Source: Plecoglossus altivelis (lineage: Eukaryota; Chordata; Actinopteri; Osmeriformes; Plecoglossidae). From it: a stretch of 64,000 nucleotides of DNA. Location: positions 4,671,809 through 4,735,808 of the forward strand of contig BROE01000002.1 in the NCBI GenBank assembly GCA_036571765.1, read 5' to 3'. Every line of letters starts with the position of its first letter. Within the stretch, counting starts at the first letter, position 1. Shown here one piece after another: positions 35,871 to 44,918 of this stretch. Below the pieces are notes generated by a model. That model did no database searches and was not told the DNA's origin. It saw only the letters and a program-made list of their open reading frames with translations. A program made the translations under genes and the position numbers.

Positions 35871-37273
35871 GTGAGTGAACGTTTAGTACCAAGTCGATCA
35901 TCTCAACACCTTCTCTCCTCATAAACTGAAATCAATATGTACAGGATGTACAGTATTGTCTTTTTTTAAAGAAAGCGAAAGGTTTTTGGTCGACACAAAC
36001 CAATAACTCCCCAGTCAAATCTCATCGCTTGTACTTTGGGGTAGGATTTTCAGTGTCAGTACCATGTGACATGGGACAAAGTCAAAAGTAAAGATGGTAG
36101 GAAACAAAGAGAGAGAGAGAGAAGCCAGAGGATGAGAAGATAAGAGATCACCGTCATGGTGAGAGGGACTTCAGATTAGAATTGCAGAGCAACTTGGGCT
36201 CGTTCTCTATGGAGGCTGCTCCTGCTAAATGGAAATCAGTCAGCTGCTCAACACCAAGCTGTGTGTGTCAAGGAATGAAGGGGGAACACACACAAAGTCC
36301 TGCCAGATCCATGTCTGGCAAAGAGATGTGTGGGTGTGGGGGAGTGTGTGTGTGGGGGTGTGTGTTTATATTAGTTTGTGTGTGTGTGTGTGTGTGTATA
36401 TGTGTTTATATACTAGCGTGTGCGTGTGTGTATTTAAACATATAAATAAATGTGTTTGTGCGAGTGTGTGTGTATGAATCTATGTGTGTGTTTGTTTTAT
36501 GTCTGCGTGTGTGTTTGTAGTCTGCGTGTGCGTGTGTGTACTGTGTGTGTGTGTGTGTGTGTCTCAAAGCAGCTCTCTCCTTGAGTGTGTCATTGCTCTC
36601 TCCTTGAATGACACCCTGCCCTGAACAAAGGACTGCTGCCTTTAAAGCTTCCGCCAGTGTACTTTTCACTAAACAAGCTTAAAAAGCAGGATTAACTCAA
36701 ACTTCGCTTCTTTGCAGCCCAATGTTCTTTGAATCATCAACCTTATTAATATGTGCTTTTGTCTGTTAATTCCCCCCCATTCGAGGGCCCCTTGAGTGAT
36801 GCGGTGCCAGAAAGACGCTTCCTTTGAGACTATAAATCATCAGGCTTAATAGCTTTCATTAACAATCACACCACTTCTGCATCTGGGTGCATGTAAGCAC
36901 TAATTGGGGCAATTTGTTTCCATCATTGTGAGGGACACACAGCGACGTTGCCTTTTAATTTGGAGGACAAACAAGTAAAAAAAAACACAAAAAAAAACAA
37001 CCTAAGCATGTCAGTGTTTTCTGTGCGATCAAACTCTCTTTCATCACGTCAATAATGTTCCTTTCCCCCCCCAGTCAAAGATGAGTCGAAATACAAATCA
37101 TGTTGAATCTACGGTTTGTTTGTAGTAAGCGTTCTCGCAGTTGTTAATTAGGAGCCCCCCCTCCACCCCCACCTCAGGAGATTGTCAGACATCTTTGAAG
37201 TTGTTATCAAAAGTGCATGAACTTATTAGTGTTCGTTTTTTGGGGGGGTGTGTGTGTGATCCAAACGGTACAG
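35871..37273 (+). other. intron, 1.4 kb
   Basis: GT repeats at 36329-36562. AT-rich, repeat-poor sequence fills 36670-37140. The acceptor (atccaaacggtacag) has a poor pyrimidine tract; a GT run and T run lie 20-40 bp further up. Confidence 0.82.
36329..36562. repeat. GT compound microsatellite
   Basis: GT runs with gtgcgtgt, atat and tttgt interruptions. Confidence 0.92.
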
Positions 37274-37387
37274 CGACTATGGCTATGAGAGGCGCGCCGA
37301 CAGCAAGTGCACCCCTGCGTTCTGGTTCCATGCGTCCACCATGTCGAGGAGCTGCACCACCGGAACAACGTTCCTCAACAGCACTGG
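37274..37387 (+). CDS. sorcs1: sorcs1 exon: DYGYERR, 10CC cysteines 6-8
   Basis: The first base completes Cys 6, then DYGYERRADSKCTPAFWFHA, STMSRSCTTGTTFLNST and GG of Gly. DYGYER and PAFWF are invariant family motifs. It gives cysteines 7 and 8. NST is a sequon. The stretch after PAFWF is more divergent from mammals than the rest. Donor ACTGG|gtaaac. Confidence 0.95.
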
Positions 37388-37611
37388 GTAAACAGTCCAC
37401 CCCACAGTCAAGTGTTCATACACTTTAAAAACTACAGTGGCTTTTTTTTAAAAGGAGACAAAACTATGAGTAGCTTCTCACTCAGAAATGACCACACACA
37501 CACACAGACAATTCATGTTCCTTCAGCCACGCCTACACATCACCTACACAGTTCCGTGTTATCCAGCGTGCATGTGACCCGATGCGTTTGTGATCCGTGC
37601 GATTACCTCAG

Positions 37612-37783
37612 CTACAGGAAGGTGGTGTCTAACAACTGCACAGCTGGGGTGATAGCAGAGTACACAGCCAGACGGCAACACTGCCCTGCCCAGGCCCCCA
37701 AAGGCCTGCACCTGGTCACCAGCGAGGGGACCCTGGGAGCCACCCTGGGAGCCAACATCACCTTTCTAGTCTTCCTGGAGGAG
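37612..37783 (+). CDS. sorcs1: sorcs1 exon: YRKVVSNNCTAG, 10CC cysteines 9-10, PKD start
   Basis: After a 224-bp intron: YRKVVSNNCTAGVIAEYTAR, RQHCPAQAPKGLHLVTSEGT, LGATLGANITFLVFLEE. It supplies cysteines 9 and 10, completing exactly ten across four exons, and starts the PKD domain. NCT and NIT are sequons. Acceptor attacctcag, donor GAG|gtacag. Confidence 0.96.
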
Positions 37784-38145
37784 GTACAGTCTTTAGTGTC
37801 ATAAATGGGATTTGGCTATGCTGAGGTTTAGCTGTAGGCTGCGCTCTCCCTCTCTCCCTCCCTCCCTCTCTCCCTCTCTCCCTCTCTCCCTCTCTCCTCC
37901 CTCTCTCCCTCTCTCCCTCTCTCACTCTCTCTCGCCACTCTCCTTTGAAATGAAACAAGCGTAAAAAAAATGGTTATCCAAGTTAGCAGCTCTGCTGTTA
38001 AACCCTTAAGAGCTTTTTAGTTAGCGTGAGAAGTCGTTCCAAGTTCCTGCCGATCACTTCCTGTTTATCCCGTTTAGACTTGTTTTGGTTCTGGCGTTTT
38101 TTAATTTGTACCCTTTTCTCATTTCCGCGGCTGGCGTCCGCGAAG
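37784..38145 (+). other. intron, 0.36 kb
   Basis: CT-rich run at 37843-37935. The exon boundary by homology is gcgtccgcgaag|GGAGAC, an acceptor with a broken pyrimidine tract; tttctcatttcc lies 18-30 bp upstream. Confidence 0.8.
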
Positions 38146-38332
38146 GGAGACGGGGCCAGGACGAGCGTGACGCTGGAGTTTGGGGACGGCCACGCTCTGA
38201 CCTACTCCAACGTCAGCTCCATCCAGGAGGGGATCAAACACGTGTACAAGGCGGTGGGAATCTACCGCGTGACCGCCACGGGGGAGAACTCCCTGGGCTC
38301 GGAGAGCGTGACCCTCTACCTTCACGTCACCT
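38146..38332 (+). CDS. sorcs1: sorcs1 exon: PKD domain, LEFGDGHALTYSNVSS
   Basis: GDGARTSVTLEFGDGHALTY, SNVSSIQEGIKHVYKAVGIY, RVTATGENSLGSESVTLYLH, VT plus one base of Cys. FGDG and the HxYxxxGxYxVT pattern define a PKD fold. The start is set by homology (EE|GD); the only AG that fits is gcgaag, a weak acceptor. NVS is a sequon. The exon is GC-rich compared with its neighbours. Confidence 0.93.
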
Positions 38333-39297
38333 GTGAGTTGAGGCAGCTGGGTGGGGCGAGTGGAGGGGGGGGGGGGGGGGGGGAGTCTGGGAAGGCTAGC
38401 GTGTGGAGAGAACCTGAGGACCTGAGGGTGTTTCTGTTCCAACAATGTTCTAAATGTATATAGTTATAGCTAATCCGCAAATACAACTTTTGAGAGCTGT
38501 AGAACGTTGAATTGACAGGAACTGTGGTCGTTCACGTGTAGTAAGACTATGGGCCCGCCTGCCGCATTACGGTGCTTCACAAACCAATATCCCATCCCAT
38601 TAGGATTCCACTGGAGTCACACTACCCCTTCAGGCTAGAGCCCTACCCTGCCTAACATGGAAGTCACTCCTGCCTCCAGTGTGACAAAGCTGTGCACTGA
38701 GGTGTGTGTGTGTGTGTGTACATGCAAGCGAGTGTGTGTTAGCTGACCACCCTGAGTGTATTGAAGCTTGACAGATGTAACAGAACTGACTTATTGATCA
38801 GGGGAGAAGCAAGACTCTCCAATCTGTCAATCGGATGTGCCAGCTGTATAAATGAGGGCCGTGTGGGCACAGGAGTGCCATGGATGAAGAATAACACCCA
38901 GATGGTGGCAGCCGACAGTCCCCAAGATGATCCACATCCAACACAACTTGTGTGTGTTTTTGAAGTTGTGCCTTTCCTGAAGGAGAACGTGGCTGAAAAA
39001 TGTACTGACGGGCCGTATTTGGAGAAGTGGTTCTACGGTGGACGTGGCTAAAGTAGATTTAGGTCAAGCTGAGGTTGTTTTGGTACGCTTGTTTTTAGCA
39101 GGGAACGTGCGCTAAACAGCTCTACATTTGTGCTTTTCATTCTGTCGGTTGAAAAACACCTCCATTTTTGAGCTATGAGATAGCTGATGTGTGTCTGCGT
39201 GTGTGTCTGTGTCTCTGTGTGTGTCTGTGTCTCTGTATGTGTGTCTGTGTCTCTGTATGTGTGTGTGTGTGTGTGTCTGTGTGTTTGTTGTGAGCAG
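38333..39297 (+). other. intron, 1.0 kb
   Basis: G run at about 38366-38383, short GT run near 38703, and a GT/CT repeat at 39188-39288 reaching almost to the acceptor gttgtgagcag. The pyrimidine tract before this acceptor is thus formed by T of GT repeats. Confidence 0.85.
39188..39288. repeat. GTGTCTGTGTCTCTGT repeat
   Basis: Units of gtgtctgtgtctctgtatgt directly ahead of a splice acceptor. Confidence 0.9.
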
Positions 39298-39431
39298 GTC
39301 CTCTGGAGTACATCCATCTCTCAGCTCCCTTCGTTGCAGTGAAGAACAAGGAGGTGAACCTGACTGCAGTGCTGTGGCCCAGCCAAGTGGGGACCGTCAC
39401 CTACATCTGGTGGTTCGGAAACAACACTGAG
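39298..39431 (+). CDS. sorcs1: sorcs1 exon: second PKD-like domain, NKEVNLTAVLWPSQVGT
   Basis: Completes Cys, then PLEYIHLSAPFVAVKNKEVN, LTAVLWPSQVGTVTYIWWFG, NNTE. Mammalian SORCS1 has KNKEVNATAVLWPSQVGTLT then YVWWYGNNTE, which is a close match. NLT and NNT are sequons. End phase 0, donor GAG|gtacgc. Confidence 0.97.
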
Positions 39432-39809
39432 GTACGCCACAATCTGGCCAAAAAACGAAACACTTTTTTACCAGAAAGATAAGTCGGTTAAGAAAGTATT
39501 TCCTCATTAGATTTGACCCAGGAGGCTTATGAGTTTACTGTTGTTCTAAAACAGAATACTGAGAAATGTTTTTAGACCAAGCTACCATGCTTTAGTTTTT
39601 GTGGTATAAACCACTAGAGCAATGGATTACAACAAACAGAATTACTGTAGATCTTCCCCGACATGAAAGACAGACTGATCTTACATCAGCATCTCCCTAG
39701 CCAGTTGAACAGTAAATGAAGATGTTTTTAACAGGTAGAAATGCATGTGCCAGTGTGTGACATAGTTAAACCTCCACAGACAACTCCATGCAGCGCAGCC
39801 ATGATCACC

Positions 39810-39843
<34 letters not shown>

Positions 39844-40011
39844 GCTGCCTGGCTGACATCTCTGTAGTGTAAATAACGACTGTGTGAGATGTTAACCAGG
39901 TTGATAAGGGGCTCCCTCGGGACCTGCCTAACGCTCTCTTCCTCTCTCTCTTTGTCTTTCTCCCCCCTCCCCACCTCCTCCTCTGTTCCCCTGGTCTGTG
40001 GGAATCCACAG
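39432..40011 (+). other. intron, 0.58 kb
   Basis: (GT)n at 39812-39842 and CT-rich DNA at 39935-39990. The acceptor is gtgggaatccacag. Confidence 0.87.
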
Positions 40012-40135
40012 CCAGTGATCACCCTGGAGGGGAGCGTGCCATGTGTGTTCTCCAGGGAAGGCATCAACACTGTCACTGTGCAGGTGTCCGCCGGGAACAG
40101 CATCCTGCAGGACAGGAAAACCATCGCCGTCCACG
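40012..40135 (+). CDS. sorcs1: sorcs1 exon: PVITLEGSVPCVFSREGINT
   Basis: PVITLEGSVPCVFSREGINT, VTVQVSAGNSILQDRKTIAV, H plus one base. Matches PLITLEGSISFRFTSEGMNT and ITVQVSAGNAILQDTKTIAV. The Cys in SVPCVF has no counterpart in the mammalian sequence I recall. Donor CACG|gtgacg, with CA repeats starting 7 bp later. Confidence 0.96.
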
Positions 40136-40398
40136 GTGACGCACACACACACACACACACACACGCACGCACACACACACAGTTACTGTGCTCCACTGTG
40201 AGGGTTTATGAAAGCCGTGTAAACAAACCGACAGTTCTTTTAAAAACAAGCGTCGTGCCTGTTTACATAGAAACATAACACGTACCGTTGACATCTTATT
40301 CCTTTCAAGACAAAGAAGGCCCAGCTTATTGAAAGATCAAAGCGTTTCTTTGGGGGTGCTGCTGGGAAACGTGACAATGTCCTCGCTGTCCCTTGTAG

Positions 40399-40511
40399 AA
40401 TACTTCAAGTCTCATCTCCTCGCCTTCTCCTCCAACCTGGATGACCACAACCCGGACGTGGCAGAGTGGAGGCAGGATGTGAGCAGGGTCATTAAAGCCT
40501 CCATGATCCAG
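40399..40511 (+). CDS. sorcs1: sorcs1 exon: membrane-proximal region, NLDDHNPDVAEWRQDV
   Basis: Two bases complete Glu, then YFKSHLLAFSSNLDDHNPDV, AEWRQDVSRVIKASMIQ. Corresponds to FRSLRLSFSPNLDDYNPDIP EWRRDIGRVIKK in mammals, start of the SorCS membrane-proximal domain. Acceptor gtcccttgtag after a 263-bp intron; donor CAG|gtgagt. Confidence 0.96.
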
Positions 40512-41363
40512 GTGAGTCCCATGCAGAACACGTCGAGCTGCGTTCACAGGCCCCGACTCCTCCCCCGAGTCTTAGTCTCCGCTCCCTACTGGAGAATTAT
40601 CCCGACATGCCAGGTCGCAGACAACCTCCCTGCTGCTGAACGCCCCCTGGCAGCTTTCTCCATAGCCAAGCCAGGAACGGAAGGTTAAAACGCAAGGGTC
40701 ACCTGACCACACCCACTCAAGTGAACCCAGTTACCACGGATATAAATTAGAGGTCTTATGACTTACAGAACCAACCGACAAAGCGAGAGAGGGAAAAAAA
40801 AACATTTCAAGTACATTATGATTGCTTTGCTGCCGGTTTGCTGGTTGCATTGAACCCAGAAATAGATGGTTTAGGAGTTCAGGGTCGTCTCTGTGGGGTT
40901 TTGTCCAGCTGGCACAGATGGACTGAAGGATAAATCAGCCAAAAAGGCGTGTGTCTGAGGTGGTGTGGGTGTGCCGATTTGGTGGGGAGATGGTCCCTCT
41001 GAAAGTCACACAAGCGTCGGGGTCAGAAGCCCTGTTCGTCATGTTTACTCGTGGCGTGCCTGTGGATGCTGTCAGGCTATATTTCTGAATGCGCTCGGAA
41101 ATTTACGATTGTGGAGTGACCTAAGGACACGCTGTATTTGATCGAATCATCCTTGAAACGAAGGATAAATCCCTCGTTTTTATACGAGGTCGCATAATGC
41201 TGCCGTCTCGAGCAGGGTAACCAGACTGTAGTCATAGGAATGGGTGCGTCGTTCGACGACTCGCGGTGAACATCTCCACATGTTCTGACTAAGATGAGAG
41301 AGTTCTTGGTATGGCAAACGCACTTTTTAATGATGTCAAAGTTTCTCTCTCTCTTCCCTCCAG
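40512..41363 (+). other. intron, 0.85 kb
   Basis: Unique sequence, no repeat of note. Acceptor tctctctcttccctccag. Confidence 0.85.
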
Positions 41364-41498
41364 GCTTCTGGGATTAGAGAAGACAGGCTGCTCGTCACAG
41401 TTCTCCCCGGGTTGCCCACGGCAGCAGAGTTTTTCCTCCTGCCAGAAAAGGAGTTCACTGAGGGAAAGCCAGAGAAGAGCTCTGCTCACTTAGACCAG
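41364..41498 (+). CDS. sorcs1: sorcs1 exon: LLVTVLPGLPTAAEFFLLP
   Basis: Forty-five codons: ASGIREDRLLVTVLPGLPTA, AEFFLLPEKEFTEGKPEKSS, AHLDQ. The LPGLPTxAE motif is conserved in all SorCS proteins. The second half is variable and charged. Both ends phase 0; donor CAG|gtgaga. Confidence 0.96.
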
Positions 41499-43056
41499 GT
41501 GAGACAACTTCCAGGCTCGTGTCCAGTGGAACCGCCGAAGCACAGGTAGATTCGATCGGCTAGACGACAGTTTGGAATGCGACGATGGCAAAAGAGAACG
41601 TAGCGTTTCCGTGGTAGCTCTGCCCTCGAACTCACCGCTCCGCAAGCGGCAGGAACTACATGGCTTCTTCCTGCCAGTAGAGGTCAGTGTCGTTCCACCA
41701 AGACACACGGCCGCAGTTCCGGAGCACACAGGATGAATTCCAACCGGACTCGTCTGTACAATCCATGTGACAAGCCTTCAGCAGCAATCTTCAGTGATGA
41801 CTTCAACTTCCTTTTAAACCTGGGATTGGGGGGGGGGGTGGTTCATAGGGCCTATAATTTCAGACAAAGAAGGTGTCAGGTCTGATCAGACCACTAAATC
41901 ACACCATTATCAAGATGGGCTGCATTAGCTTGGAGCCTCGTATAACAGATAATGAATGAACTATAATAAAATCCGATGTAGTCCTCATGGGAGGTAGAAA
42001 CAGGGAAAAGAACAGGGAGGAAATTAAATAGATTTTCTTCCCCTCGCTAGTTTCTTTCAAACCTTCCTGATTGCTCAGGAAAAGCCCTCCCTTAGAAAGA
42101 GTTTGCCGATAAATCTTCATTCAAGGTTGGCATCTTGAAAGTGTAATGTTTGGACCGCTTATTACGACGTATAATAGATGTACTGACCCTGACACACAGG
42201 CGGGAAAAGTGATTATTCAAATCGGGTCTAATTTTAAACTCATAAGAAACAAAGGGGGCACGGAAGACGGACTAGAAAAATTACTTGTACTGCAATTAAT
42301 TTGCCAAATGAGGCAGATCAGATTAACGAAGCCTCGCAAATGAAATCAAATGGATTGTGTGGGGGACTTGTTTAGTTGCGGTAGAGTTTTTGTCTCCCGA
42401 TCGCTTCATGGTTCCTCAGGTGTGGACCCTGCTTATACAGTATTGCGAGTAAGTTATAAGTTATATTGCATAATATTATAAATCGCTATGTAAAATATGG
42501 ATTTTTTTTTAACCATCAATCGAAAAAATATATATATACATATATTTCAGTATATATTACACGCATCAGCCCAATAAGCACTTGGGTCAGGTTCTGGTCC
42601 AGCCAGATAGGATTCGTCTGAGGTGTTTCTTTATGGTTTAAGATTTTCCTTCCGGTCCAGAGTGATTCGCTTGATTCACGTCAAATTAGCATGTTAGCAT
42701 GTTCCTGGATGCAGAAAGGTTACTCGCCTCTCTGAAAAGCCAAGTCGAAAGCAAAGATTCAGCCCTGTGCATTAAGCAGTCAGAGCTGAATGGACCCCAT
42801 CTGATCTCTCCACCGCCGTTACTGTATTTCACTTTAAGTGGGGCTCTTGTAGGAAGAGCTGAATTAAGCGAGGGTTGGTCTGGCCATGGCCCGCGGAGCG
42901 CCGTCATCAAAAGAGTCGGAAGATGGCTGTCAGCGGGACTAAAAGATGAAGAGTGACAAGCGAGCGCATGCCGCTCACGCTTGCTGCCAGCGTCCAATCG
43001 AGTTCGTAGTTGAAATAGGGCACCTTCAAAATGGTTCTCTTTGTGTCCCCTTACAG
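41499..43056 (+). other. intron, 1.6 kb
   Basis: AT-rich, with few simple repeats (short AT run at 42526-42555, G run near 41828). The long block 41880-42420 is repeat-poor and could hold conserved non-coding sequence. Acceptor tgtgtccccttacag. Confidence 0.82.
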
Positions 43057-43156
43057 CTGTCGGAGGTCTTGCTTGGCGCTCTCAATCAGAACCTGGTCCA
43101 GTTCACCCTCCGACCAGGGGTCCAGGTCACAGTGTACGCAGCTCACCTGTCAGCGG
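43057..43156 (+). CDS. sorcs1: sorcs1 exon: LSEVLLGALNQNLVQFTLRP
   Basis: LSEVLLGALNQNLVQFTLRP, GVQVTVYAAHLSA plus one base. Matches ISELLIHTLNQNSVHFELKP GVRVLVHAAHLTA in mammals. End of the membrane-proximal domain; donor GCGG|gtgagt. Confidence 0.96.
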
Positions 43157-43673
43157 GTGAGTCCTGACCCTCAGAACCGGATTCCTCTCGTTAGTTTCAG
43201 TCTTCTAGCTCTGCTACTACGTAACATTATTGGGACGTCACAATTGAGCCCGTTGACAGGCACAGAGTAACGTAGAACGAGTGAGTCAGGTGTTCTTTTT
43301 TATGTTGCCCCGGTAACTAACGACCCCCAACCCTGTGTGTGATTGGCTCCCCACCATAGCTACACAGAGACATTCAGAGAGTGAGCATCGTTACAAGTAT
43401 GTGTGCCTGTTCCTATTGGGGATGCTGCTTCAGTCCTAAGGGGCTTATAAGCTAAAGAGTAAGAGAAGTCAATACTATAACACTGTATTCCATCCTAAAT
43501 GTATTTTTTTTTTCACATACGAATGAAAAAATAACAAGGCATCAACGTTAACCTCAAAGCTGGCTCCTAAGTGCATGACTGTGTGTTGTGTGGATGGTAC
43601 CAGCTTGGGTCATTGGAACAGTTGTCAGTCGCCGTGTGCAGTACTATGCAACCCTTGTCTTCCATCTCTGCAG
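43157..43673 (+). other. intron, 0.52 kb
   Basis: Unique sequence. Acceptor ttccatctctgcag. Nothing else seen. Confidence 0.85.
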
Positions 43674-43779
43674 CTCCCCTAGTGGACACCAGCGAGAACC
43701 ACAGCGGCTCGGCCATGCTAATGCTGCTATCGGTGGTGGTTGTGGGTTTAGCTGTATTTGTCGTCTACAAATTCAAAAG
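43674..43779 (+). CDS. sorcs1: sorcs1 exon: transmembrane helix
   Basis: Completes Ala, then PLVDTSENHSGSAMLMLLSV, VVVGLAVFVVYKFK and AG of Arg. The helix spans about MLMLLSVVVVGLAVFVVY, followed by the basic stop-transfer KFKRK formed with the next exon. HSGSAMLMLLSVV.VGLAVFV.YKFKR is nearly identical to mammalian SORCS1. Donor AAAAG|gtacag. Confidence 0.97.
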
Positions 43780-43891
43780 GTACAGTGTTTATGAAACGGC
43801 ACGGAGCTCGAGCTCATTCGAGCAACGAGCTGAGGTTCATACCTACGCAGTGGAAGTTCCTGGCAGGTTTGACACCAGCAGAACCGTCTGA
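43780..43891 (+). CDS. sorcs1: possible read-through tail after the transmembrane exon
   Basis: If the donor at 43780 is not used, the frame stays open for Arg plus 36 residues beginning YSVYETARSSSSFEQRAEVH and ending at TGA 43889-43891. This would give an alternative short cytoplasmic tail with a Tyr-based YSVY motif. SORCS1 is known for tail isoforms, but I have no evidence that this one is made. Confidence 0.25.
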
Positions 43892-44418
43892 ACGTTTGAC
43901 TGTTGCCTACACCCTGGCAAAGGGGAATTGGCCTTTCTCATAGTTCTAACTGCAGACGTTCTTAGAATCATTTGTGTCAGGGAATTCTCAAAAAAAGCGG
44001 AATGTCAGTCAGGCCTCAGGCATTATCAATATTTAGCCTTTTGAGCTTGGCTAGTTGACCTTTATGAAATGTTAAATTTTCTCTGTGCACCCAAGGTGCT
44101 GGTTTGGTCGGAAAAGGGCAGCGAGGGTCAATGAGACGAGATCATGAGAAAATAAAAGAGAGAGAGAGAGATATCTGGCTATTTAAAAGCGATATTTAAA
44201 CGAATTCTTTCAGAATATTAATTTGACTTTAAACACAATTGAAGCAATAATTTAAGCGATGCACATACAAATTTGTTTGGAATATTTTCTTCTTTTTTTT
44301 TAAAGCCATGGAAACAACACAAACTGTGGGCTTCTGCCTCTATCCTCGGCCGAACTCTGTCTTGATCTGCTGGTTTTCGGTGCTTTACCTCGCGTCTCAT
44401 TGTAAATCTTTCCTCAAG
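43892..44418 (+). other. remainder of intron between TM and tail exons
   Basis: AT-rich unique sequence with a short GA run at 44157-44170. Acceptor tgtaaatctttcctcaag. Confidence 0.85.
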
Positions 44419-44576
44419 GAAGATCCCAGGCCTCAACGTCTATGCGCAAATGCAGAACGAAAAAGAACAAGAAATGATCAGTCCAGCGAGTCCGACTGAG
44501 GTCGCCCCGGGCTCCCAGCGAGACCTGGCCACTTCGTCGACGTTTCTGGACACAGAACTTAGTACACGGCCCATCG
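44419..44576 (+). CDS. sorcs1: sorcs1 exon: cytoplasmic tail, NVYAQMQNEKEQEMISP
   Basis: One base completes Arg, then KIPGLNVYAQMQNEKEQEMI, SPASPTEVAPGSQRDLATSS, TFLDTELSTRPI and one base of Gly. NVYAQMQNEKEQEMISP is the SORCS1 tail signature; SORCS3 has NIYAQVQHDKEQEMIG. YAQM is a possible Yxx-phi sorting signal. The donor ATCG|gtgact joins in phase to the exon at 44854. If not spliced, translation ends three residues after Gly (DYR) at TAG 44588-44590, a form like mammalian tails ending in IGK. Confidence 0.95.
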
Positions 44577-44590
44577 GTGACTACAGATAG
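44577..44590 (+). CDS. sorcs1: alternative end of tail by intron retention (..IGDYR stop)
   Basis: Reading through the donor at 44577 adds GDYR and TAG. A SORCS1 tail ending LIGK in mammals could arise by similar read-through (GG|TAAG), so this form is plausible. The sequence alone cannot show it is used. Confidence 0.4.
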
Positions 44591-44715
44591 CCATCTATGT
44601 GTTCCATGTTTTTTCTAACCTCCTAACTCTTCCTGCTTTCATTTCATGAACATTTCTCGTACTTCCATTGTTTTTTTATACTTTGCTATAACTCCCCCCT
44701 CTCCCCTCCTCAAAG

Positions 44716-44768
44716 GTAATATTTTTGAAACTTCAAAGTCTGACTTAATAAGTCAACAGTCTCTTTAG
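44716..44768 (+). CDS. sorcs1: candidate alternative terminal exon (weak)
   Basis: After ctcccctcctcaaag, a phase-compatible frame reads NIFETSKSDLISQQSL and TAG. The acceptor is fair, but the peptide matches no SORCS1 tail I remember. Listed as a low-confidence option only. Confidence 0.15.
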
Positions 44769-44853
44769 TGGCTGATTATGAATGTAATGTTGACCAAACT
44801 TCAATTCTCGGTTTTTCCTCTGTAAACTGAACTTTCTCTCTTTGCTTTCAAAG

Positions 44854-44918
44854 GATGTATTAAGCCTCACGCACATGTCAAATTTTCGACGGAACTCCCC
44901 ACATACATCAACGTTTAA
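44854..44918 (+). CDS. sorcs1: sorcs1 terminal exon, STELPTYINV stop
   Basis: Joined to ATCG of the previous exon it completes Gly and reads CIKPHAHVKFSTELPTYINV then TAA (44916-44918). The ending resembles STKEIPTYVNV, the C terminus I recall for a mammalian SORCS1 isoform, and STKEIPNCTSV of SORCS3. Acceptor tctctttgctttcaaag. The conserved ending in the right phase is good support. The terminal YINV could be a PDZ-type ligand, which is inference. Confidence 0.8.

Noticed and set aside
1036..44918. Identification as SORCS3 or SORCS2
   Set aside because: GEPGEETLIMT, QNCTDAN..PFPGYIDP and NVYAQMQNEKEQEMISP agree with SORCS1; SORCS3 differs at each, and SORCS2 is much further off.
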